This document shows, in pieces, positions 13,756 to 19,901 of a DNA stretch of 19,901 nt (position 1 is the stretch's first letter; the number at the start of each line of letters is the position of its first letter). The notes below the pieces were generated by a model. It was not told where the DNA came from. It made no database searches and saw nothing but the letters and a program-made list of their open reading frames with translations. This DNA is from CF-161 sp035259145 (GTDB lineage: Bacteria; Chloroflexota; Dormibacteria; Dormibacterales; Dormibacteraceae): assembly GCA_035259145.1 (NCBI GenBank), contig DATFWQ010000153.1, positions 1 to 19,901 on the forward strand, in the 5' to 3' direction. The position numbers and the translations under genes are program-made.

Positions 13756-14808
13756 TCATTCGCACGATCCGAGGAATGCGAAGAACAGGGCGCTCCATTG
13801 TTCGGCGGCGTCGAAGATCGGGCCATGACCTGACCCGTCGATCATCTCGATCGCCACCCTCCCGCCCGAATTCCGGTACCGCTCGAGGACGGTGCGGATC
13901 TGGGTGACCATGGGCTGCGGCGGGAACACCTCGTCACCGGGCCATCCAGGGACCGCCCCGGCCTTTCCCAGAGATCCCATCTCCCAGGCCGAACCATCTG
14001 AAACGACGATGTCCTGGGTGCCGTGGGTCCACAGGACCGGCGGCTTCGGATCGAGATCGACGATGTCCGACCAGTTGCAGTACTTGCCGGAGAGTGCGTT
14101 CAAGATGCCGCGGGTGCCGGGCGCGACTCCGGGCCAGTTGGTTGAAGGGGTGTGGTCACCGGGGAAGCCGTCATCACCCGTCACCGACTTGAGGATCTCG
14201 TCCAGGAGTAAATCCTCCCGGCCGGCAGGCTCCCGATGCCTGGGCGACCAGTAGGAAGAGTTCATCACGTTTCGGGGCGAGAACGGGGACTTGGTCGACC
14301 GGTCACCCTCCGCGAGCCGTTGGGCGAACTCTGGGCTTCCGGTGCCGCCGCCGGAACCGGAGAAGTCGGGAAAGCACGGTGTACCGTCGGCCCGCACGCC
14401 GCCGAACCCATAAGGGGAAACCGGGTCGATGAAGGTCAACGACGCGACGGGACGGTCGACAGCGTAGGCTGCGATGGCCGCACCACCGGTCGACCAGCCG
14501 GCCAAGTGCACTGGACCTTCGATGCCCAACACCCTGAGGAGCGAGTGCGTGTCGTCTGCCCAGTCGCGAAGACCCCGCGTAGCGTCGATTGGCAGCCGCT
14601 GCGTGTCACCGAAGCCGCGCATGTCGGGAACGATGAACCGATAGCGGTCGGGCGCTGCGGGCAGCAGGTGCTCAAAGAAGCGGCTGGTCGCAAGGTTCCC
14701 GTGGATGAGGACCACGGGGATGCCGGCTTCCGAGCCCGACTCCAGGTAGTGCATTTCCAGGCGGTCGGTCGTGACTCTGTGCGAGCGGACACCGGGCAGC
14801 AGGTTCAT
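13756..14808 (-). CDS. alpha/beta-fold hydrolase
   Basis: A soluble hydrolase of 350 residues (354 from the first ATG). In the numbering of the longer form, the oxyanion turn is LIHGN (38-42), the nucleophile elbow is GWSTGG (Ser110), the acid is Asp270 in HGTQDIVVSD and the base is His332 in GSGHGP. PDMRGFGDT (65-73) is typical of epoxide-hydrolase, haloperoxidase or esterase relatives. A cap of about 100 residues with a Gly-rich FSGSGGGTGS loop precedes the acid. The substrate is unknown. The second ATG (14806-14808) is preferred because GGGAG lies 5 bases before it; the ATG at 14820 has no ribosome site. It is transcribed from its own promoter (14883-14911) between two export operons. Confidence 0.88.
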   Translation of the reverse strand: MNLLPGVRSHRVTTDRLEMHYLESGSEAGIPVVLIHGNLATSRFFEHLLPAAPDRYRFIVPDMRGFGDTQRLPIDATRGLRDWADDTHSLLRVLGIEGPVHLAGWSTGGAAIAAYAVDRPVASLTFIDPVSPYGFGGVRADGTPCFPDFSGSGGGTGSPEFAQRLAEGDRSTKSPFSPRNVMNSSYWSPRHREPAGREDLLLDEILKSVTGDDGFPGDHTPSTNWPGVAPGTRGILNALSGKYCNWSDIVDLDPKPPVLWTHGTQDIVVSDGSAWEMGSLGKAGAVPGWPGDEVFPPQPMVTQIRTVLERYRNSGGRVAIEMIDGSGHGPIFDAAEQWSALFFAFLGSCE

Positions 14809-14882
14809 GTTGACTCCCATCGTTGTGCGGCTGGCCGGCGATCGCGCCGGTCGGGCTGTCGACTGCGAAGTGCGTCATCCGG

Positions 14883-14911
14883 TTTCTAACGTGGCCCGGT
14901 CCGCATGTCAA
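14883..14911 (-). promoter_or_regulatory. sigma70-type promoter of the alpha/beta-hydrolase gene
   Basis: On the minus strand a perfect TTGACA (complement of 14906-14911) is followed after 17 bases by TAGAAA (complement of 14883-14888). Transcription would begin near 14876, giving a leader of about 55-70 bases. It is the best -35/-10 pair I found in the window. Confidence 0.55.
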
Positions 14912-14957
14912 TGGCTTCATCGGGCATTGGACAGGTGCCGGCGATGTCAGGGCGCCG

Positions 14958-16145
14958 TCACACGGTTCGAAGGGCGTCGGTGGGCGTCAGCCGGGCTGCG
15001 CGCATGGCCGGGTAGAGTCCCGCCACCCCGCCCACCAGCAGGGCCGAGGCAATGCCTCCCCAGACGGCAAGCAGGGGGACGACGACCGTCCAGTGATTGC
15101 TCAACGCGTAGACGCTGGTGGCGAGCGAGCCTAGCAGGACGCCGGCGAGGCCGCCCAGGCTGGAAAGCAGGAGGGACTCCGTCAGGAACTGCAGTGCCAC
15201 GTGCGCCTCAGTTGCGCCGAGCGCCCGGCGCAGGCCTATCTCGCTCCTCCGCTCGAGAACTGCGGTGAGCATGGTGTTGGCGATCGCCACCCCACCCACC
15301 AGAAGGGCGACCGCGCCGAGGCCGATGAAGAGGCTGGTGTAGGCGCCCTGGGCCGCCACCCGAGCGGCCAGCACGTCCGAGGGACGGCTCACAGCGACCT
15401 CCTCAGGATGGTTCGGGTTGGCGGTGCGCGCCAGCACCGCCTGTACGTCTGTGACCTGGTTGGGATCGGTGCGCAGGTAGATGGTGGTGTACTCGCCGTC
15501 GAAATGCAGATACGTGTGCGCGGCTGGATAGCCGACCAGTGCGGCACGGTCCAGATTGGGCGCTAGCGCCATCGGCTGGAGGATGCCGATCACGGTAAAC
15601 CACTGCCCCCCGAGGTGCACCTGGATCGGGTGCCGAAGATCGGTGATGCCCAGATACTGCGCGGTCGAGGCGCCGAGAACTACGGCCGGGTACTGAGCTG
15701 TGACAGGGTTGAGAAAGGTTCCGTGCTGGACCGTGGCGTTCAGAGTCTGCAGGAGGGTGACGTCAGCGGCCCGGACCGAGATGCCACCGCTCTGGACGTC
15801 GGGTATCTTGTCCGTGCGGAAGACGTGAGCATCTGGCACCGTGCCGGTTGCGGAGACGGTCAGCACCGGACCGACCCGCCGGATCATTCCGGGGGCAGTC
15901 TGAGGCAGGTAGGCCTGGGCGCCGCCCAGGGCCTGGCCGGGTGAAACGGTCAGCAGATTCGTGCCCAGCGCATCGAGCTGGGCCAGCAGCCGGGCCTGAC
16001 TCGAGGCTGATATCCCAAGCACGCCGACGATGGCAGCGATTCCGATGCTGACGCCCAGAGCCGACAGCAGGGCCCTCAGCCGGCGCGAGCGCAGCCCGAG
16101 GCCACCGACCCGGAAGACGTCAAGAAAGGTGAGCCTGCTATTCAC
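14958..16145 (-). CDS. MacB/FtsX-like ABC transporter permease
   Basis: A 395-residue permease of the usual MacB-like layout. One N-terminal membrane helix (LRALLSALGVSIGIAAIVGV) is followed by a large extracytoplasmic domain of about 220 residues, then three C-terminal helices of the FtsX domain, including SEIGLRRALGATEAHVALQFLTESLLLSS. The start is GTG at 16143-16145, because the GTGAATAG overlap with the ATPase stop and the G-rich stretch before it fit coupled translation. An ATG at 16208 would lie deep in the ATPase gene. It works with the ATPase and adaptor encoded just upstream. MacAB-type systems export antibiotics, peptides or lipoproteins. Confidence 0.92.
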   Translation of the reverse strand: MNSRLTFLDVFRVGGLGLRSRRLRALLSALGVSIGIAAIVGVLGISASSQARLLAQLDALGTNLLTVSPGQALGGAQAYLPQTAPGMIRRVGPVLTVSATGTVPDAHVFRTDKIPDVQSGGISVRAADVTLLQTLNATVQHGTFLNPVTAQYPAVVLGASTAQYLGITDLRHPIQVHLGGQWFTVIGILQPMALAPNLDRAALVGYPAAHTYLHFDGEYTTIYLRTDPNQVTDVQAVLARTANPNHPEEVAVSRPSDVLAARVAAQGAYTSLFIGLGAVALLVGGVAIANTMLTAVLERRSEIGLRRALGATEAHVALQFLTESLLLSSLGGLAGVLLGSLATSVYALSNHWTVVVPLLAVWGGIASALLVGGVAGLYPAMRAARLTPTDALRTV

Positions 16146-16878
16146 CGGCCACCCCCCATCGCGTATCCGCTGTTGAAGGAGAGGCGAACGATCCTTCGAC
16201 CGCGGCATCGCGAACGATCAGCCCGTCGCGGAGCTCGACGTTGTGCGATATCGAGTCAGCGATCTCGTGGTTGTGGGTGATGATGACGATCGTCCTGCCC
16301 TCGTCGTTGAGGTCGCGAAGCAGATCCATGATCGAGGCGCCGGAGGCAGAGTCGAGGTTGCCCGTGGGCTCGTCTGCCAGGATGACGGCTGGCTCCCCGA
16401 CAACTGCGCGGGCGATGGCCACCCGCTGGCGCTCGCCCCCTGAGAGCTGGTTTGGCTGATGGCTCAGCCTGTGGCCAAGGCCCACACGCCCCAGGGCCCT
16501 CCCCGCCAGCCTTCGGCGATCGGCCTGATTGACCCCGCGGTAGAGCAGACCATTGGCGACGTTCTCGACGACTGAGAGTCCATCGAGCAGGAAGAACTGC
16601 TGAAACACGAAGCCGAGCCGCCACGCGCGCAGGCCCGAGAGCTCGCGGTCGCTCATCTCGAACACGTCCTGGCCGGCGACGCGTACCTGCCCATCCGTGG
16701 GCCGCTCCAGCGTCCCCATCACGTGCACCAGCGTGGTCTTGCCGGAGCCCGACTGGCCGACAATCGCTACGAGCTCACCCTCGACGATGGTGAGGCTGAC
16801 GCCACGCAGCGCCTCCACCGGCGGCTCGCCCCGGTAGCGTTTGGTGACCCCTTGCAGCTCCAGCACGGGCCGGCTCAT
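16138..16878 (-). CDS. MacB/LolD-like ABC transporter ATPase
   Basis: A 246-residue ATPase of the MacB/LolD/FtsE type. Walker A is GQSGSGKTT (41-49), the Q-loop Gln is in FVFQQFFLLDG, the signature is LSGGERQR (145-152), Walker B is VILADEPTGNLDS and the switch His202 is in THNHEIAD. The C-terminus carries a short extension beyond the usual end (about 20 residues, AVEGSFASPSTADTRWG). Its ATG overlaps the adaptor stop (TCATGA), and its TAG overlaps the permease start. It powers export by the permease. Confidence 0.93.
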   Translation of the reverse strand: MSRPVLELQGVTKRYRGEPPVEALRGVSLTIVEGELVAIVGQSGSGKTTLVHVMGTLERPTDGQVRVAGQDVFEMSDRELSGLRAWRLGFVFQQFFLLDGLSVVENVANGLLYRGVNQADRRRLAGRALGRVGLGHRLSHQPNQLSGGERQRVAIARAVVGEPAVILADEPTGNLDSASGASIMDLLRDLNDEGRTIVIITHNHEIADSISHNVELRDGLIVRDAAVEGSFASPSTADTRWGVAGE

Positions 16879-18374
16879 GAGGCCGGCACCACGACAGTCA
16901 TGCCCTCGGACAGCCCCTGGCCGCGGACCTCGACCCGGCTGGAGTCGAAGATTCCGGTCTGGACGGTGACCAACCGGTGCTGATCGTTGGGGTCGACCAC
17001 CTCCACGCCGTAGCCACCCCCCGAGAGCGCCAGCAGCGCGTTGACCGGGACCGCGAGGACATTCCTGGCCGACTGCGTCGTGATGTCAACGGTGACAGGC
17101 GCCTGATCCAGGTTTGGGATGGCGTTGGGATCGCTGGGCGTGACGGTCACGTTGAGAGTCGTCTGGGGGGCGCCGTTCGGGTTCTGCATGGTGTTGCCGC
17201 TCTGCTGGGTGGCCACAGTGCTGACGCTGCTCACAGTGCCCGGGGCACGGGTGTGGCCGTCAGGCAGGTCGATGGTGACCGCGTCACCCTGCTTGACCTG
17301 ATAACCAAGCGCCGGATTGAGCGGAATGGTCACCACCTTGCTGGCGGAGGTCACGTCCATGATCTGGCCTCCGGCTGAGACCGGCGAGCCGGGACCGACG
17401 TGCAGCGCCGTGATCCGGACGGCAGCGGGCCGGAATATCACGTCGCCGAGCCGGACCGTCCCGGTCTGGGGGACACCCAGTGCGGCCTGCCAGCGCTTCA
17501 CGGCGGCGGCGTCGGCACCGGTGAAGTTCCCATCAGCCACGAGATTCGTGCTGCTGGCGAAGCCCAGCGCGATAAGGTCCTGCTCGAGCTGCTGCACGTC
17601 GGTGCCGCTGACTCCGATGGTCATGACACGATAGGCAGCCTGGCTGCCGTAGAGCAGCGGAACCGGGCGCCCGTCAACCGAGTAGAGCGTCTGGCCCTGG
17701 CTGACGACGGCACCGACCGCCGGCAGACCGGTGTAGCTCGTGCCACCCGAGCCGGCGGTGGTCTGTACCGGCGCTGCCTGAGCCTGGGCGTTTGCCAGAG
17801 CGGTCTGATCCTGGTTGACCGCGGCCTGGGCCTGACCCAGGGTCTGCTGGTTGTGGGCCTGGGTGGAGGCGAGCTGAGCCTGGTCGATGCTGACCTTCTG
17901 CCCGTCCTGGGCGCACTGCTGGGATGACGCCGAGACCGCGCAGTCGGAGTCCTTCTTGGCCTGGTCGGCGCTGAGTGTGGCCTGATCGACGGCAAGTGCG
18001 GCGCTGTTGGCGGCGGCCAGGTCGCGCAGGGCGGCCTGGTCTGCGGCCAGCTTGGCGATGGCGGAGTTGATGTTGCTCTGGGCCTGCGCCACCGCCGCCT
18101 GGGTGGCGGCGGTGGGCGCGAAGAGGGTGGTGGTAGGTCCGTAGCCGATGATGCCGCTGACCTGTTGGGTGGTGACCAGGTCCGTGCGGACGACCCTGGC
18201 GGTCCCGGTGGCGGCCGCCTGGCTCGCGCCGGTGGTATGGCCGGTCCGGCTCATCGCCATTCCGGCTGTCCCAGCCGCGGCAATCACCATCAGGGCGAAC
18301 GCGATCCAGCCCCGCTTGAGGCGCGGCTTGCCCGGCGGCTTCGGGAGCGGTTCGACAGGTACTGCGGCCCCCAT
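16875..18374 (-). CDS. HlyD/MacA-like adaptor with inserted peptidoglycan-binding domain
   Basis: A 499-residue membrane-fusion-type protein. It has one N-terminal anchor (about 22-42), a first lipoyl half, then a long Ala/Gln/Asp-rich coiled-coil hairpin (about 88-200). The second lipoyl half (AVGAVVSQGQTLYSVDG) follows, with a PG_binding_1-like domain (about 251-312, VSGTDVQQLEQDLIALGF and AAAVKRWQAALGV). Beta-barrel and proximal domains complete it. C145 and C154 are at the presumed hairpin tip. The start is ATG at 18372-18374, 2 bases after the lipoprotein stop; an open frame continues upstream, but only as a shadow of the lipoprotein gene. It links the MacB-like transporter to the wall. 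This architecture is known from actinobacterial exporters. Confidence 0.9.
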   Translation of the reverse strand: MGAAVPVEPLPKPPGKPRLKRGWIAFALMVIAAAGTAGMAMSRTGHTTGASQAAATGTARVVRTDLVTTQQVSGIIGYGPTTTLFAPTAATQAAVAQAQSNINSAIAKLAADQAALRDLAAANSAALAVDQATLSADQAKKDSDCAVSASSQQCAQDGQKVSIDQAQLASTQAHNQQTLGQAQAAVNQDQTALANAQAQAAPVQTTAGSGGTSYTGLPAVGAVVSQGQTLYSVDGRPVPLLYGSQAAYRVMTIGVSGTDVQQLEQDLIALGFASSTNLVADGNFTGADAAAVKRWQAALGVPQTGTVRLGDVIFRPAAVRITALHVGPGSPVSAGGQIMDVTSASKVVTIPLNPALGYQVKQGDAVTIDLPDGHTRAPGTVSSVSTVATQQSGNTMQNPNGAPQTTLNVTVTPSDPNAIPNLDQAPVTVDITTQSARNVLAVPVNALLALSGGGYGVEVVDPNDQHRLVTVQTGIFDSSRVEVRGQGLSEGMTVVVPAS

Positions 18375-18376
18375 CG

Positions 18377-18907
18377 TCAGCCCTTTGTCTTCGGCATCTG
18401 CGACGAGCACGCCTGGAATGCCGCCGACCAACCCGGCCACTGCGTGGGGTCGCTGTTCGTCGGAAAATTGCCTGAGCTGTCGGGGTCTGGGAAGGCCGCG
18501 AGACCGTGCTGGCGGATGCACTGGGCGAACCGTGTCAAGGCGGCGATGCGCGCCGGATCGGCTCGCTGCCCCGAGCGCAGATTCAACGACTGCAGGATCG
18601 GAGCGCAGGCCTGCTGCGCAGGCTGTGGCAGGCCCTTGATGTTGACGGCCCACTGCGGGTTGCCGTTGCCGTCGAAGGTCGGGTCCGGCTCATCAGCGCC
18701 GTGCTGACGCAAACAGTTTGCGAATTGAAGCCAGAGCCTCTGCCTGTCACTGGTGCTCAGCTGGGCCGATCCCGAGCTCGGACCTGTACTGGGGGCCGAG
18801 CCGACGTGCGCTACGGGCGGTGCGGCTGACGTCGACCCGGCTCCGCAGGCGGTCGAAAGCGACAGCACAGCGGCGATGAAGATGGAGACGGGAAAGATGC
18901 GTGTCAT
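18377..18907 (-). CDS. lipoprotein with duplicated FAxCxRQHG motif
   Basis: A 176-residue predicted lipoprotein. A short signal peptide ends in LSTAC, so Cys21 should be lipidated, although Leu is one position further out than in the usual lipobox. A Ser/Ala/Pro linker follows. Two similar repeats come next: FANCLRQHG (62-70) with PDPTFDGNG and Cys101, then FAQCIRQHG (127-135) with PDPDSSGNF and Cys167. The Cys-to-Cys spacings of 36 and 37 suggest one disulphide per repeat. Small secreted proteins with FAxCMRxHG are widespread in actinobacteria next to MacAB-like operons; their role is not known. The start is ATG at 18905-18907 (TTG at 18916 is less likely). First gene of the operon. Confidence 0.85.
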   Translation of the reverse strand: MTRIFPVSIFIAAVLSLSTACGAGSTSAAPPVAHVGSAPSTGPSSGSAQLSTSDRQRLWLQFANCLRQHGADEPDPTFDGNGNPQWAVNIKGLPQPAQQACAPILQSLNLRSGQRADPARIAALTRFAQCIRQHGLAAFPDPDSSGNFPTNSDPTQWPGWSAAFQACSSQMPKTKG

Positions 18908-19028
18908 GGCGCCCAATCCTCGATGGGCACTTCTAAGACGGGGCCTGGCTGCCCATTAGCGTTTTCTCAGCCGCCTTTAGGAATTCTTGAGAGAGTTCTT
19001 CCCGGAGTCTCAAATCAGCTGGGCTAGA
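18908..19028. promoter_or_regulatory. divergent promoter region of the MacAB-like operon and its two-component system
   Basis: The 121 bases between the lipoprotein start (minus) and the response-regulator start (plus) must hold both promoters. On the plus strand TAGAGT at 19025-19030 is a possible -10. The stretch TTCTTGAGAGAGTTCTTCCC (18984-19003) carries TTCTT twice, 13 bases apart, which might be a half-site pair for an OmpR-type regulator. No clear promoter is visible for the minus strand. Confidence 0.35.
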
Positions 19029-19721
19029 GTGAGCCGTGAAACAGCCGTGCAGCAGCCCGTGAAAGTGCTGGTCGTGGACGACGAGCTCCTCATCCGCCAG
19101 TTTCTGACCACTGGTCTTCGCTATGAGGGCTATGAGGTGCAGGAAGCCAAAGATGGCAGCGAAGCGCTGACACTGGCGGCGCGCTTTCAGCCCGACATCG
19201 TGATCCTGGATCTCGTGATGCCGGGAACTGACGGCTACGAGGTCTGCCGCCGCCTCCGCGGGCGCCCCGACCTCGGCATCGTCATGCTGACGGCTAAAGA
19301 CGAGCTCCACGACCGCATCCAGGGCCTGGACATGGGGGCGGACGACTACCTCGTAAAGCCGTTCGAATTCGACGAACTGCTGTCGCGGATCCGCGCCAAT
19401 CTCCGCCGCCTGAACAAGCCGGGGCTCCGGATGCTTGCCGCCGGACCGCTCACCATGGACGAGGCGCGCCATCAGGTGCGGCTGGACGGCCGCATCCTTG
19501 ACCTGACACCTCGCGAGTTCGACCTGCTCCGATTCCTCATCCGGCATCCCCAGCAGGTATTCAGCCGCCAGGTCATCCTCGACCGGGTCTGGGGCCCCGA
19601 CTTCCTCGGAGGCGAGGGCAACGTCGACGTGTGCATCGCATCGCTGCGCAGCAAGCTTGGTCCGGGACACCGCGCCGTGCTTCAGACGGTTCGCAGCGTC
19701 GGCTTCCGGCTATCGCCGTGA
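19029..19721 (+). CDS. OmpR/PhoB-family response regulator
   Basis: A regulator of 230 residues. The receiver domain has VVDDE (15-19), phosphoacceptor Asp61 (VILDLVMPG), a Thr in MLTAKDE and Lys in YLVKPFEFDELL. The C-terminal winged helix has LTPREFDLLRFLIRHPQQVFSR and ends with the wing VRSVGFRLSP. The start is uncertain: TTG at 18987 seems too long. GTG at 19029, 19047 or 19059 all precede the first strand, and none has a good ribosome site. It overlaps the kinase gene start in GTGA form. It is divergent from the MacAB-like operon and probably controls it. Confidence 0.9.
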   Translation: MSRETAVQQPVKVLVVDDELLIRQFLTTGLRYEGYEVQEAKDGSEALTLAARFQPDIVILDLVMPGTDGYEVCRRLRGRPDLGIVMLTAKDELHDRIQGLDMGADDYLVKPFEFDELLSRIRANLRRLNKPGLRMLAAGPLTMDEARHQVRLDGRILDLTPREFDLLRFLIRHPQQVFSRQVILDRVWGPDFLGGEGNVDVCIASLRSKLGPGHRAVLQTVRSVGFRLSP

Positions 19722-19901
19722 ACGGCCTCGCCGGACGAGTGCGGCGAGGGTGGTCGCGCCTGCAGGTGAGGCTGGCCGCGCTCGTCGTCGGGCTGCTGAT
19801 CCTCGGCTTCAGCATGGTGGGAGTGGTCCAGCACTACGTGCTTCGCCAGTACCTCCTGAGCCAGACCGCCCGGTCTGCGTCGGTTGAGGTCGGTGTGGCT
19901 G
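19718..19901 (+). CDS. sensor histidine kinase, N-terminal fragment cut by the window edge
   Basis: GTG at 19718-19720 overlaps the TGA of the response-regulator gene (19719-19721). The frame stays open to the window end, 61 codons. It encodes a basic N-terminus (MNGLAGRVRRGWSRLQVRL) and a hydrophobic helix (AALVVGLLILGFSMVGVV), then the beginning of an external sensing region (YVLRQYLLSQTARSA). This is the usual opening of an OmpR-partner kinase. The kinase domains lie outside the window, so the identity rests on gene order and the membrane segment. Confidence 0.75.
   Translation, partial: MNGLAGRVRRGWSRLQVRLAALVVGLLILGFSMVGVVQHYVLRQYLLSQTARSASVEVGVA

Noticed and set aside
16146..16208. Upstream extension of the MacB-like permease (ATG at 16208)
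   Set aside because: The added 21 residues lie inside the ATPase gene and do not resemble the family. GTG at 16145 gives the usual length and a short coupled overlap.
18375..18653. Upstream extension of the adaptor frame into the lipoprotein gene
   Set aside because: The 93 added residues are the lipoprotein gene read in another frame. The ATG at 18374, 2 bases after that gene's stop, precedes a proper membrane anchor.
18933..19670. Long minus-strand frame (245 codons) opposite the OmpR-type regulator
   Set aside because: It is the complement of a well-supported gene with clear receiver and winged-helix motifs. It shows no domain of its own and is an effect of GC-rich codon use.

Overview
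The window is GC-rich and densely coded. It uses many GTG/TTG starts, has several stop/start overlaps, and carries regulatory pairs typical of monoderm soil bacteria (DesK/DesR-type and OmpR-type two-component systems next to ABC exporters). This fits Actinomycetota or a Chloroflexota/Dormibacterota-like lineage, but the sequence alone does not decide between them. No transposase, integrase, rRNA or CRISPR array is visible.

Layout. Positions 66-140 hold tRNA-Lys(TTT) on the minus strand. A membrane-anchored SIMPL-domain protein (273-1193) converges on a histidine-rich polytopic membrane protein (1211-2260). A small regulatory island follows at 2333-3407: a two-gene operon (helix-turn-helix regulator plus an unknown 115-residue partner) lies divergent to a 65-residue excisionase-like HTH protein, with a palindrome between them. 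Then 290 bases without a convincing gene contain a LexA-type dyad. Next come an SDR oxidoreductase and an MFS exporter (3698-5762), which converge on an S9 prolyl-oligopeptidase-family peptidase (5768-7747) and a PaaI-like thioesterase (7781-8302).

From 8472 to 10053 there is a polyamine operon: S-adenosylmethionine decarboxylase (speD) and branched-chain polyamine synthase (bpsA-type). SpeD makes the aminopropyl donor and BpsA uses it to build branched polyamines. Upstream of speD is a 178-base leader with two hairpins and a 24-codon reading frame behind a perfect AAGGAGGT.

Positions 10232-13612 hold a compact four-gene minus-strand operon: ABC-2 exporter ATPase, permease, DesK-like kinase, NarL-type regulator. 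Its promoter region has a dyad placed as an activator site would be. A secreted-type or cytoplasmic alpha/beta hydrolase (13756-14808) has its own promoter and separates this from a second export system (14958-18907): lipoprotein, membrane-fusion/adaptor protein with an embedded peptidoglycan-binding domain, MacB-like ATPase and FtsX/MacB-like permease, all tightly coupled. Divergent from it are an OmpR-type response regulator and the beginning of its histidine kinase, cut by the window edge (19718-19901). These probably control the second exporter.

Most notable are the speD leader with its candidate leader peptide, the BpsA protein with a C-terminal CxxC...CxxC knuckle pair, the HTH/unknown/excisionase-like island, the duplicated four-cysteine lipoprotein of the MacAB-like system, and a recurring TANNNT box 6-8 bases upstream of start codons that lack a Shine-Dalgarno sequence, which suggests leaderless transcripts.
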